NCBI RefSeq assembly: GCF_030246905.1 | Contig: NZ_CP126741.1 | Location: 992,001 to 1,056,000 of the forward strand | From: Microbacterium sp. zg-Y818 | GTDB lineage: Bacteria; Actinomycetota; Actinomycetes; Actinomycetales; Microbacteriaceae | Direction: 5' to 3' | DNA: 64,000 bases | Shown: one piece after another, positions 1 through 7,350 of the stretch | Position numbering within the stretch: position 1 is the first letter of the stretch | Layout: every line of letters begins with the position of its first letter | Translations under genes and position numbers: made by a program | The notes under the pieces: generated by a model | The model's input: only the letters and a program-made list of their open reading frames with translations | Told to the model about the DNA's origin: nothing | Databases searched by the model: none

Positions 1-113
1 GTCGCGTCATCGTCGTCACGACCGACCGCGCGCTGTCGCGGCGCGCCGCCGAGGCCGGGGCTGCGGTGCGCAGCGCCGGCTGGCTGCTCGCCTTGTTGCC
101 GGAGCACGCATAG
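1..113 (+). CDS. 3' end of a NYN/PIN-like nuclease-type protein (partial)
   Basis: An open frame enters from the left edge (codons from position 3) and stops at TAG 111-113, giving 36 residues. The residues VVTTDRALSRRAAEAGA followed by SAGWLL resemble the last strand-helix-strand of NYN/YacP-type RNA-processing nucleases, in which a T-x-D-R motif holds a metal-binding aspartate. Everything upstream is missing, so the assignment rests on this tail alone. The gene is convergent with the exporter that follows, with a hairpin between them. Confidence 0.45.
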   Translation, partial: RVIVVTTDRALSRRAAEAGAAVRSAGWLLALLPEHA

Positions 114-142
114 GCCCGAGAAGGGTGAAGCGCCGAGAACGA

Positions 143-176
143 CGAAGGGCCGACAGCGCGCGCTGCCGACCCTTCG
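143..176. terminator. Hairpin between convergent genes
   Basis: Arms CGAAGGG (143-149) and CCCTTCG (170-176) enclose a further self-complementary core (CAGCGCGCGCTG). The whole stem pairs over 17 bp with two mismatches. It sits between the stop codons of two convergent genes and could terminate both. There is no clear U tract. Confidence 0.5.
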
Positions 177-187
177 TGAACCCGCGA

Positions 188-1681
188 TCAGTGAACGGGA
201 AGCGCCTCGCCCTGCGGGGCGTCGTCGGGCGCGGGTGCCTTGCGCACGAAGAACGCGAGGATCACCGCGGCCGACGCCACGATGGCTCCGGTGAGGAACG
301 CCAGGTGCACGCCCGAGGCGACGGCCGAGACGGCGCTCGCGCCCTCCGCCAGTGACGAGGCCGCCTGCACCGACATGAGGGTGACGAACACCGCGGTGCC
401 GGCGGCGCCGCCGACCTGCTGAATCGTCCCGACGATCGCGCTGCCGTGCGGGTACAGAACCCGCGGCAGTGAGCCGAGCGCCGAGGTGAGCAGCGGCGTG
501 AAGACGAAGCCCAGGCCGAGGTTGAGCGTCATGTGCACGGCGATGATCCAGGGGATGGTGGCCGACTCGTCGAAGGTCGTCATGCCCCATAGGGCCGCCG
601 CGGCGACGATCATGCCGGGGATCACGAGCGGCGTCGGCCCGTACTTGTCGAACAGCGAGCCGACGATGGGCGCGATGACGCCCATCAGCACGCCGCCGGG
701 CAGCAGCATGAGTCCGATGGTCAGCGTCTCGAGGCCGAGCACGTCGGTCAGGTAGATGGGCAGCAGCACGAGCGAGCCGAAGAGCGCCGCCATCACGACG
801 ACGACGAGCGTCACGGCGAGGCTGAAGGACTTGGACTTGAAGGTGCGCAGGTCCAGCAGCGCGCTGTCGCTCTTCTGCAGCTGCAGCTGGCGGGCGACGA
901 AGGCGGCGAGCCCCAGGGCGCCGACGGCGAGCGGGATCCACACCGGAACCGGCGCGTTGCCCGAGGCGGCTTCGCCGATGGAGCTGAGTCCGTAGATCAG
1001 GCCGCCGAAGCCGAGGGCCGACAGCAGCACGCTGAGCACGTCGAACTTCGCCGGGTGGGTCTCGGTGACGTTGCGCACCCAGAGGGCGCCGAGGGTGAGG
1101 GCGATGAGCGCGATCGGCAGCACGATCCAGAACAGCCAGCGCCAGCTGAGCGCGGAGAGGATGATGCCGGACACGGTCGGTCCGATGGCCGGGGCGACGG
1201 CGATGACGATGGAGATGACGCCCATCATGCGCCCGCGGTGCGTCACCGGAACGATCGACAGCACGGTGGTGAAGAGCAGCGGCATCATGATCGCGGTGCC
1301 CGATGCCTGCACGACGCGGCCGGCGAGCAGCATCTCGAACCCGGGAGCGAGGGCGCCGATGAGGGTGCCGAGCGTGAACAGGCTCATGGCGGCGAGGTAG
1401 ACGCCTCGCAGCGGGAAGCGCGCCAGCAGGTAGCCGGTCAGGGGGATGACGATCGCCATCGTCAGCAGGAACCCGGTGGTCAGCCACTGGGCCGTGCTCG
1501 CGGTGATGGCGAGGTCGGTCATGAGGCTCGGCAGTGCGACGCTCATGATCGTCTCGTTGAGGATGACGACGAAGGCCGAGATCACGAGCAGGGCGATGAC
1601 GACGCCGGGGCGCACGATGACGGGCGCGGTGCCGGTGGGCGTGGGGTTGTCCGCGGTGGGAGGAGTCTTCTCGAGGGTCAC
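188..1681 (-). CDS. MFS drug exporter, DHA2 (EmrB/QacA-like) family
   Basis: Membrane antiporter of 497 residues, the usual size for 14-helix DHA2 proteins, expected to export drugs or other small molecules by proton exchange. The first helix is followed by ETIMSVALPSL, the family's N-terminal signature, and a conserved RGRMMGV loop follows helix 4 or 5. About 14 hydrophobic segments are visible. I chose GTG at 1681 because AGAAAGA lies about seven bases upstream; a longer frame to 1777 would run through the promoter and operator. It is divergent from a TetR regulator, with a perfect inverted repeat between them, so repression of the exporter by that TetR is the likely arrangement. The substrate cannot be read from the sequence. 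Confidence 0.88.
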   Translation of the reverse strand: MTLEKTPPTADNPTPTGTAPVIVRPGVVIALLVISAFVVILNETIMSVALPSLMTDLAITASTAQWLTTGFLLTMAIVIPLTGYLLARFPLRGVYLAAMSLFTLGTLIGALAPGFEMLLAGRVVQASGTAIMMPLLFTTVLSIVPVTHRGRMMGVISIVIAVAPAIGPTVSGIILSALSWRWLFWIVLPIALIALTLGALWVRNVTETHPAKFDVLSVLLSALGFGGLIYGLSSIGEAASGNAPVPVWIPLAVGALGLAAFVARQLQLQKSDSALLDLRTFKSKSFSLAVTLVVVVMAALFGSLVLLPIYLTDVLGLETLTIGLMLLPGGVLMGVIAPIVGSLFDKYGPTPLVIPGMIVAAAALWGMTTFDESATIPWIIAVHMTLNLGLGFVFTPLLTSALGSLPRVLYPHGSAIVGTIQQVGGAAGTAVFVTLMSVQAASSLAEGASAVSAVASGVHLAFLTGAIVASAAVILAFFVRKAPAPDDAPQGEALPVH

Positions 1682-1761
1682 GAAGGTCTTTCTGCTGGGG
1701 ACTCGCGCGCGTGCGGCGCCATGCGAGGGGAAGGTGTCGGATGCCGACGAAGCAACAATAC

Positions 1762-1776
1762 TGGCAGTGCCTGCCA
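1762..1776. promoter_or_regulatory. Probable TetR operator
   Basis: TGGCAG-TGC-CTGCCA is a perfect 6-3-6 inverted repeat, flanked by CAACA on the left and TGTTG on the right at unequal distances. It lies between the divergent exporter and tetR genes. It falls in the spacer of a plausible exporter promoter (minus-strand TATTGT at 1755-1760) and just upstream of the tetR -10 box. Confidence 0.65.
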
Positions 1777-1791
1777 TGTTGGCGCAATCTG

Positions 1792-1797
1792 TACACT
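1792..1797 (+). promoter_or_regulatory. -10 box of a leaderless tetR promoter
   Basis: TACACT is followed by exactly six bases and then the ATG at 1804, so transcription would start at or next to the start codon. No Shine-Dalgarno sequence is present. The same spacing recurs at several other genes in the window. Confidence 0.5.
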
Positions 1798-1803
1798 GGC
1801 CGC

Positions 1804-2469
1804 ATGGACACCGGCAACCCGCATCGCACAGCGCTCAACGACGAGCCTGTCGGGCTGCGCGAACGCCGCCGCCGTGAGACGCAGCGCGACATCTCGGATG
1901 CCGCGCTCGAGCTGTTCGAGTCGAAGGGGGTCGCCGCGACCACCGTCGACGAGATCGCCCGGGCCGCAGGGATCTCGCCCCGTACGTTCTTCCGCTACTA
2001 CGCCACGAAGGAGGAGGCGCTCTTCGCTCCCGAAGACGACACCTCTGCTGCGGTGCGCCGCGAGACGCTCGCCGCGATCCGGGCCGGCGCTCCGGTCGCC
2101 GCCGCGCTCGACACCGGGTGGTTGCGCCTGCTCGAAGCCTTCGACGCGCAGGCGCCGGGCGGTCGCGCGCGCTCGCTGCGGGTGCGCCGGCTGGTGCACA
2201 GCGAACCGGCGCTGCTGGCCGTCGCACTGCGCAACGAGGCGGCCGGCGCCGATGCCCTCACCGATGCCGCCGTCGACGCGGCGAAGGCGGATGCCGACGT
2301 GCTCACCGCGCGTGCGCTGATCACCGCCGTGAGCTGCACGGTGCGATTGGCGTTCGACGAATGGGTCCGACGGGCCGAGCTCGGGCAGGACACGTCGGTC
2401 CGTGAGATCTACGTCGCGCTGCGGCGCGGTCTCGCCACGTACGCGGGGCAGATCGCCGACGACCTCTGA
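1804..2469 (+). CDS. TetR-family transcriptional regulator
   Basis: Protein of 221 residues with a classic N-terminal TetR helix-turn-helix: residues 46-66 read TTVDEIA...ISPRTFFRYY, preceded by the RRRETQRDI helix. The C-terminal ligand-binding part is helical and not assignable to a subfamily. I chose ATG 1804 rather than the longer frame from 1711 because the domain begins normally from there and a -10 box sits six bases upstream. Divergence from the DHA2 exporter and the shared 6-3-6 inverted repeat suggest that it represses the exporter and itself until an efflux substrate binds. Confidence 0.9.
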   Translation: MDTGNPHRTALNDEPVGLRERRRRETQRDISDAALELFESKGVAATTVDEIARAAGISPRTFFRYYATKEEALFAPEDDTSAAVRRETLAAIRAGAPVAAALDTGWLRLLEAFDAQAPGGRARSLRVRRLVHSEPALLAVALRNEAAGADALTDAAVDAAKADADVLTARALITAVSCTVRLAFDEWVRRAELGQDTSVREIYVALRRGLATYAGQIADDL

Positions 2470-2488
2470 GTCCCGAGGCTCGCCTCAC

Positions 2489-2863
2489 TCATCGTCCGCG
2501 CAGACGGTCGGTCTCGCGCCGCTCGCGCTTCGTCGGGCGGCCGGCGCCGCGATCGCGGACGGGCACGAACGCGGTCATCTCGCGCGGCGGCGGGGGAGGC
2601 GTGCGGTCGTCTACGGCGGCGGCGGCGAGAGTCGCACCCACCCGCTTGGTGATCGTCTGGCGCACGACCAGAATGCGGTCGAACCCCGCGATGCGCACGC
2701 GCAGCTCGTCGCCTGGCCGCACCGGCTGCGCCGCCTTCGCGCGCTCGCCGTTGACCCGCACGTGACCGGCGCGGCACGCCGTCGTGGCGGCCGAGCGGGT
2801 CTTGTACACGCGCACCGCCCAGAGCCACGCGTCGACGCGTGCCGGCTTGGCGGCATCCGTCAT
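2489..2863 (-). CDS. S4-domain RNA-binding protein (Hsp15-like)
   Basis: A 124-residue basic protein. Residues 8-55 form an S4 domain (RVDAWLWAVRVYKTRSAAT... then GHVRVNGE and a PGDEL turn), as in ribosome-associated Hsp15/HslR proteins that bind stalled 50S-tRNA complexes. The tail is rich in proline and arginine (PPPPPRE, RPTKRERRE). Its ATG overlaps the stop of the YhhN-like gene by four bases (ATGA), so the two are translationally coupled. The RNA target is inferred only from the family. Confidence 0.85.
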   Translation of the reverse strand: MTDAAKPARVDAWLWAVRVYKTRSAATTACRAGHVRVNGERAKAAQPVRPGDELRVRIAGFDRILVVRQTITKRVGATLAAAAVDDRTPPPPPREMTAFVPVRDRGAGRPTKRERRETDRLRGR

Positions 2864-3567
2864 CGCGCGCGCACCCCGCGCAGGTGCCGCGCCACGCCGA
2901 ACGCGATGAGGCCCTGCCCGATCGTGTACGTGACCATGACGGCCACCCCGGCCCAGTCGGGCGTGCCCGGGACGAACAGGCGGAACGCGAGCGTGGTATC
3001 GGATGCCAAGAAGAACACCGCGCCGACGACGACCGCCGGGTTGCAGCGGGTCGCGGCGGCGGCCGTGCCGCCCAAGACCAGGCCGTAGACGGCGACGCCC
3101 ACGGCGAGGGCGCCGAGAAGCGGCCACAGCACGATGATCAGCACGAGCCACCAGACCACGTAGACGGCCGACCACCAGGGCAGCCGGCGCACGGCGAGGT
3201 GTCGCCAGAACAGGGCGATGTAGCAGGCGTGCGCCAGTCCGAAGCTGAGCAGCATCATGGGCAGCTCGTCGTCGAAGAACGGGAAGAAGAAGGCGGCGCC
3301 GTCGCCGAACCACGAGAACAGCAGGGCTGCGACGAGGAGGTTGTGCGCGACACCCCAGCGCGTCCTGCGCAGCGACCACGCTGCGGCGAGGATGAGCGCC
3401 GGCATGAGGGCGAGCTTGGTCGGGTACGTCAGCGGCGAATCCACGGCCAGCAGGATGACGTGGACCAGGGCAACGACCGCGTAGACCGCGAATCCCCACC
3501 ACCAGCGGGGGTCCTGCCGCGCGCTCGATGCGGGGGTGGTCGGCGAACGGTCGGGTGCAGTGCGCAC
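2860..3567 (-). CDS. YhhN-family membrane protein (lysoplasmalogenase-like)
   Basis: A 235-residue integral membrane protein with about eight hydrophobic helices. The conserved YhhN features are visible: a polar GDGAAFFFPFF stretch after helix 3 and an FFLASDTTLAF segment near the end carrying the family's acidic residue. Eukaryotic homologues (TMEM86) cleave the vinyl ether bond of lysoplasmalogens; bacterial members are largely untested. It is first in a two-gene unit with the S4 protein. The biochemical role here is inference. Confidence 0.8.
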   Translation of the reverse strand: MRTAPDRSPTTPASSARQDPRWWWGFAVYAVVALVHVILLAVDSPLTYPTKLALMPALILAAAWSLRRTRWGVAHNLLVAALLFSWFGDGAAFFFPFFDDELPMMLLSFGLAHACYIALFWRHLAVRRLPWWSAVYVVWWLVLIIVLWPLLGALAVGVAVYGLVLGGTAAAATRCNPAVVVGAVFFLASDTTLAFRLFVPGTPDWAGVAVMVTYTIGQGLIAFGVARHLRGVRAR

Positions 3568-3648
3568 GGCGCTCCTTCGGGCAGGACGGACGGTCGTCTC
3601 ATCGTACGGTCCGGGGCGGTGCCCGCCCGGGAGGGTGGGTCACCCGGC

Positions 3649-4230
3649 TCAGCCCGAGACCTCGAGCTGCACGATCGCGATGTTCGGCTTCGGTCGGGCC
3701 ACCTCGTGGAATCCCGCCTTCTCGAAGGTGGAGAGCGTGCCGTGGTACAGGTCGTTCGACGCCACCTTCTTCGCCGATACGTCGATCGGATACGCCTCGA
3801 TGATGCGGGCGCCGCCTTCGCGAGCGAGGTTCACCGCGGCATCCAGCAGCGCAGGGGTGAGCCCCTGCTTTCGGTGGTCGCGTCGCACGACGAAGCAGCT
3901 CACCGCCCACACCCCGGGGTCGTCGAACGGCACCGGGGACGCGGCGTAGTTGCGGGTGCGTGCCAGGCGCGGCTGGCGGGTGCGTGGCCCGACCCTCACC
4001 CACGCGGCAGGCACGCCGTCGACGTAGGCCACGAGGCCCGGCGGCGGGCCGGCGTCGATCTCGGCGCGGAACTTCTCGGTGCGCTCGGCGACCGTGGCGG
4101 TCTCGAACTCACGTCCCGTCAGCAGCCACCACATGCACTGGCACTCGGCCCCGTCGCCACCGTCGGCGAACGCCTGCTGGATGTCGTCGAACCGCGGCGA
4201 CGTTGCCGGCTCGATCGTGATCTGGTTCAT
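3649..4230 (-). CDS. GNAT-family N-acetyltransferase
   Basis: A 193-residue protein. The acetyl-CoA-binding motif is visible as VRRDHRKQGLTPALLDAAV (Q/R-x-x-G-x-x/A loop), followed by an EAYPID strand and a final FEKAGFHEVARPKP motif typical of GNAT enzymes. An early CQCMWWLLTGREF stretch matches the cysteine- and tryptophan-rich N-terminus of a common actinobacterial GNAT subgroup of unknown substrate. ATG 4230 (MNQITIEPA) is preferred over the in-frame codon at 4281 because the domain begins there. It is divergent from the tRNA gene. Confidence 0.8.
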   Translation of the reverse strand: MNQITIEPATSPRFDDIQQAFADGGDGAECQCMWWLLTGREFETATVAERTEKFRAEIDAGPPPGLVAYVDGVPAAWVRVGPRTRQPRLARTRNYAASPVPFDDPGVWAVSCFVVRRDHRKQGLTPALLDAAVNLAREGGARIIEAYPIDVSAKKVASNDLYHGTLSTFEKAGFHEVARPKPNIAIVQLEVSG

Positions 4231-4321
4231 GGGCCAGACGCTAGCGGCACCCTCCGACAGCGGCAACGGTGACTGCGACATGCGCGGGGTGTGCTGGTTC
4301 GCGCGCCGTGCGCGGAGCGGC

Positions 4322-4327
4322 TAGGAT
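4322..4327 (+). promoter_or_regulatory. Probable -10 box of tRNA-Pro
   Basis: TAGGAT lies 33 bases upstream of the mature tRNA 5' end, a normal distance for a tRNA precursor leader. I see no convincing -35 box. Confidence 0.35.
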
Positions 4328-4360
4328 AGGGGAGTTGTCCGCCAGCGGACAGCAGAAGAC

Positions 4361-4434
<74 letters not shown>

Positions 4435-4478
4435 CCGGTGGGGCCGTTGGCAGAACTGATGGCAAAACGGTCGATAAG

Positions 4479-4521
4479 GAAGAAGGGCACTGGCGTGAAG
4501 CCGGTGCCCTTCTTCTTTTTC
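4479..4521 (+). terminator. Rho-independent terminator after tRNA-Pro
   Basis: A 16-bp stem (4479-4494 with 4500-4515, one G-T pair) closed by the loop GTGAA is followed by a run of T. It is among the strongest terminators in the window and ends the tRNA-Pro transcript. Confidence 0.88.
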
Positions 4522-4680
4522 TGTTGTTGTGGTGAGGGCTGGAGCGGTTGGATCGGCTACCCCGGCGGAACGGATCCCGGAAATGGCGAACGCGCCCGGT
4601 TTCGGGCGCGTTCGATTGTCCTGGGTGAGCGTGGGTGTGCCGGTTTCTTCACCGGCCGGTGATGCTGCTCCTGCGGCGAG
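4522..4680. other. Gene-free stretch at the island's left edge
   Basis: Between the tRNA terminator and the first gene remnant I see no convincing coding frame, repeat or RNA. An exact second copy of the tRNA 3' end, which would mark an intact integrated element, was not found by eye here or further right. Confidence 0.5.
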
Positions 4681-5013
4681 TCAGGTCCTCATCGGGACAA
4701 GCGGGTCGTCGGAATCTGCTGCGGCTGCCGCCTGAGGTCCGCGAGGGGGAATGGTGGGATCGCCGTCGCCGGTGGTCTTGGTGTACCGGTTCGCCCACAC
4801 GCGGTCGCGGCGGCGGAGCGGTCTGAACTTGGCAGGGTCGGGGAGTCGTCCCCGGATGTAGTCGTCGAGCCACGCGGCGATCTTTCGGAGGTTGTAGTTG
4901 GCGATCAGGAAGCTGATCAGCACCTGTGCGGCGGCTGGCCCGCGTACGCGGCGGCGACCGGCGTCTTCCAGGGCGGCTTCCATGGCCCAACGATGAACAG
5001 TATCTTCCTCAGA
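4681..5013 (-). pseudogene. C-terminal remnant of a putative transposase
   Basis: A minus-strand frame of about 110 residues has no credible start. It reads in from DTVHRWAMEAALEDAGRRR and continues through QVLISFLIANYNLRKIAAWL to a charged, alanine-rich tail. The helical NLRKI segment resembles the last helix of DDE transposases from actinobacterial insertion sequences, but I cannot name the IS family and the match is from memory. The frame is cut on its N-terminal side where lower-GC sequence starts. It could instead be the end of another mobile-element protein. Confidence 0.4.
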
Positions 5014-5477
5014 TCGCGCCGCTTTATATGACGTTCGGGTCGGGCCTCACGCAATGGAACGTCGTCGCAACTGAAGCCATGGAAGACCTGCCCCTACTCC
5101 GGCGCATCGTAAATGCTCCCGTCTCGGGAGCCGCCTGGGCCTACGCGATGGCGAACGGCGGCGACTGTCGGCCAGCGTCGACAGGAATACTCGTATGCGG
5201 AAACGCCGTCAATCCAGGAGGCGCGGGCACGGGCGGTACGATCTTCGGCGACGTGTTCGTTACGCAGGATCCCACTCATCTCGTTCTATGTCGGGATTCC
5301 CTGATGGCTCACGAATCCAGGCATGCCGCACAATGGGCAGGGTGGGGAGGCCTGGGGTACGCAGCTGCATACGGCATAGCGTCGGCATACTCGACCTTGC
5401 TAACTGGCAACAGAGCGTGCGCCAATTACTTCGAATGGGATGCCAGCTTTAGGCGAGGGGGCTATGCCGCATGTTGA
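4990..5477 (+). pseudogene. C-terminal tip of a HExxH metallopeptidase-like (toxin-type) protein
   Basis: An open frame without its own start gives about 160 residues ending in TGA 5475-5477. It contains LMAHESRHAAQWAGWG, an HExxH zinc-binding motif, followed by a hydrophobic stretch and CANYFEWDA, whose acidic residues could provide the third ligand. Small glycine-rich segments precede it (GGAGTGGTIFGDVFVT). This looks like the C-terminal catalytic module of a larger secreted protein, such as a polymorphic toxin tip, cut off by rearrangement at about 4985. The next gene overlaps it by seven bases and encodes a lipoprotein, a common toxin-immunity order. GC content is lower than in the core. 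The toxin role is inference; the HExxH motif is direct. Confidence 0.55.
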
Positions 5478-5986
5478 CCGAGGGACTGCGCCTGATGGCA
5501 CGGTGGGCGGGTGCCCTTGCCGTGCTCGCCCTTTGCGCGGGCACGATGGCGGGATGCATGTACTTCTTTCCGACCGAACCCGGTGACGATCGCTTGGAGC
5601 TCACGGTGCGCTCTGGCGAGGTTTGGTTTCACTGGTGTGGAAGCCGGTCGATGCAAGAGGGCTTGAGGCTCTCGTTCAGAGCTGAGCCACCTGGAGGTCA
5701 CGTCACGGTCGCGTACGAGGGCTCCGGCAGTTTCGTCCTCGAACCCGGAGGTGAATTCGCTGTCGCTGCGCCGCCGCACGGCTTGCGAGCGACAACCGAG
5801 TCGATCTCGATACCGGCCACCGACGAGCTTGAGCGAGTCACCGTCTCGAGCGGGGGGTCGACTCCCACCGCGGACTCGATCCTCACGACGTTCAATATCG
5901 ACCACATCGATGACCTTGAGGGTGTCTGGTTGCGCATCGACGGGAGCACCGCACAAGTGCCTTGCTCGGATGAGAGCGGCGACTAG
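5471..5986 (+). CDS. Small lipoprotein, possible immunity partner
   Basis: A 171-residue protein whose ATG lies within the last codons of the HExxH frame (ATGTTGA overlap). The N-terminus is a lipoprotein signal: ARWAGALAVLALCAGTMAGC with the lipidated cysteine at about residue 29. The mature part is beta-rich and acidic, with two further cysteines (HWCGS and VPCSD) that could form a disulfide. No family was recognised. Outer-surface lipoproteins directly behind a truncated secreted peptidase are often cognate immunity proteins, which is the basis for the suggestion. An alternative is an unrelated cell-surface protein. Confidence 0.6.
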   Translation: MLTEGLRLMARWAGALAVLALCAGTMAGCMYFFPTEPGDDRLELTVRSGEVWFHWCGSRSMQEGLRLSFRAEPPGGHVTVAYEGSGSFVLEPGGEFAVAAPPHGLRATTESISIPATDELERVTVSSGGSTPTADSILTTFNIDHIDDLEGVWLRIDGSTAQVPCSDESGD

Positions 5987-5989
5987 GCT

Positions 5990-6206
5990 GCAGATCACAT
6001 CTGCCGGGGTGGTGGCGAACTTGTGGGCGCGAAACTGCGTCCTCTGGCGGTGTGGACCATGCAGCCGGCGACGTTCCCGCGCCTGGCGGCGGCGCTGTTC
6101 ACGGCGTCGACGGCCAGACGTGCGTTCATTCAGTCGCTGATCGAGTACCCGACGATCCGGTTCGAGAACACGTCCTTGATGGCGCAGAGGTAGAGCTTGC
6201 CTTCTT
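5990..6206 (-). pseudogene. IS3-family transposase remnant (catalytic core, inverted piece)
   Basis: The minus strand reads EGKLYLCAIKDVFSNRIVGY, a hallmark of the rve/DDE core of IS3-family OrfB, then a stop, then degraded core sequence with VAGCMVHTARGRSF in place of the usual HTDRGSQF. The catalytic aspartate before RG is lost. The piece is in the opposite orientation to the OrfB C-terminal piece that abuts it, so this IS copy is dead and rearranged. Confidence 0.75.
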
Positions 6207-6380
6207 CAAACGAACGTGCTCAACCAGCAGAGGTGGGCGACCCTGCAGGAGCTGCGGCTCGCGATCGTCGTCTGGATCGAGCGGAAATACCACCGGCAAC
6301 GAGCACAGGACACCCTCGGCGGCTTGACACCCATCGAGTTCGAAGCCAAGCTAACCGAGCCGCTCACACTCGCGGCCTAA
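6198..6380 (+). pseudogene. IS3-family transposase remnant (OrfB C-terminus)
   Basis: The plus frame reads LLQTNVLNQQRWATLQELRL, then IVVWIERKYHRQRAQDTLGG and LTPIEFE, ending in TAA at 6378-6380. This is the normal end of IS3-family OrfB, including the catalytic-helix region around WIERKYHR. No start codon or upstream core is present in this orientation; the matching core lies inverted immediately to the left. Confidence 0.8.
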
Positions 6381-6427
6381 ACCGAACCTGTCACCAGTTC
6401 GTTCCTCACGCCACTCCACCTGGCGGT

Positions 6428-6433
6428 TACACT
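6428..6433 (+). promoter_or_regulatory. -10 box of a leaderless promoter
   Basis: TACACT ends five bases before the GTG at 6439 and there is no ribosome binding site, so leaderless transcription is likely. The same hexamer and almost the same spacing precede tetR at 1804. Confidence 0.4.
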
Positions 6434-6438
6434 GGCGC

Positions 6439-6948
6439 GTGGCCGCCGACGCACTGGCCTGGGGCTTGGAGGGGGAGCGCCCGTTGACGCAGTTCACCTA
6501 CAGGACGCACCTCGCACCCGTCTGGCGGGAGAAGGCGGACTTCATCCTCAATGCCAGCATCCCTGACGATGAGTCCAACCTGGAGCAGCTCTGGACCCGT
6601 AGGCTCGACTCGGAGCGGCTCGAGATCTGTTGCATTCCCTTCTACCGCTACGGCGTCGCCTTGGGTGACGTGGTTTCTTTCAGGGCCGACGACGAGCGCG
6701 GTCTTCTTCTTGACGAGAAGTTGGAGGAATCGGGGAGGTACGTGTTGCGCGCCTACCTGCGCGAGGATCGGGTCGCGGTTCAGCAAGACCTCTACGACCG
6801 TTTGTGTGAACTCGGGACGCTTCAGGAGTGGTCCGGATCAAGATTCGTGGCAATCGACTGCAGGGATGAGCCGCACGCGGCCAGGGTCTCGGGTTACCTC
6901 CAGCAATGCGTCGACCTGAACCTTCTCGAGTACGAAACCGGGCGCTGA
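6439..6948 (+). CDS. DUF4265 domain-containing protein
   Basis: A 169-residue protein matching the DUF4265 pattern: NLEQLWTRRLDSERLEICCI, then PFYRYGVALGDVVSFRAD, and a final segment with SGYLQQCVDLNLLEYE. Members are small cytosolic proteins of unknown biochemistry, often found singly among toxin and immunity genes. Here it lies between IS debris and a second toxin-like fragment, which fits an orphan immunity gene, though that is only context. The GTG start is favoured by the -10 box directly upstream. A start further in (TTG near 6484) is possible. Confidence 0.75.
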   Translation: MAADALAWGLEGERPLTQFTYRTHLAPVWREKADFILNASIPDDESNLEQLWTRRLDSERLEICCIPFYRYGVALGDVVSFRADDERGLLLDEKLEESGRYVLRAYLREDRVAVQQDLYDRLCELGTLQEWSGSRFVAIDCRDEPHAARVSGYLQQCVDLNLLEYETGR

Positions 6949-7170
6949 CCTCTCCTGCGGCCCGTGAGGTCTCGCCCGGCGTATCTTCGCTGCTGGCGAC
7001 GATGCCGCGAAAACTGTATGAGCGGCTCATTCGGCCGGAGCGCCGCGATCACGCAAAAAGTTCCCCCCTCAGGGCTGGGCCGTCGGTCTGGTCGCCGCGC
7101 ACGCGGACTTCGATGCGGCTGCTGACGCCATCGGCGGCGTCGTCTTCCTCGCCCGGCGAGATCTTCTCGC
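6949..7170. other. Degenerate coding-like debris
   Basis: No intact gene. One frame reads GWAVGLVAAHADFDAAADA, continues to a stop at 7181-7183, and looks like the end of a former protein, but I cannot name it. It has no start and is not in frame with the toxin-like tail that follows. Confidence 0.3.
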
Positions 7171-7350
7171 CACCGACTGGTAGCGCGGCTGAAGTTCGCG
7201 CTGTCAGACAACGGAAGAACACACAGTGTGAAAGAGCAGGAGACTTTGAACGGACTCAATAGGTGGCTCAGGAACAACCCGAATGCCACATATCATGACC
7301 GGCTGGTTGCGAGCAGCCTCAGGAACGAACTTCAGGACGTATTGCGATGA
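7171..7350 (+). pseudogene. C-terminal fragment of a toxin-like protein
   Basis: A plus frame reads HRLVARLKFALSDNGRTHSV, then a block containing NGLNRWLRNNPNATYHDRLV, ending in TGA 7348-7350. It has no start of its own, although a GTG at 7228 would allow a 40-residue peptide. Its stop overlaps the ATG of the next small gene (ATGA), the usual coupling of a polymorphic toxin to its immunity gene. The fragment is too short to show catalytic residues, and the upstream sequence is frameshifted or unrelated. Confidence 0.45.

Noticed and set aside
6200..6206. Plus-strand VELAFFK frame read as part of IS3 OrfB
   Set aside because: These codons are antisense to the inverted core piece; the true OrfB tail is in the neighbouring frame (LLQTNVLN).
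7228..7350. Independent 40-residue peptide gene starting at GTG 7228
   Set aside because: The frame is open upstream and reads as the continuing tail of a larger protein, so it is treated as a fragment.
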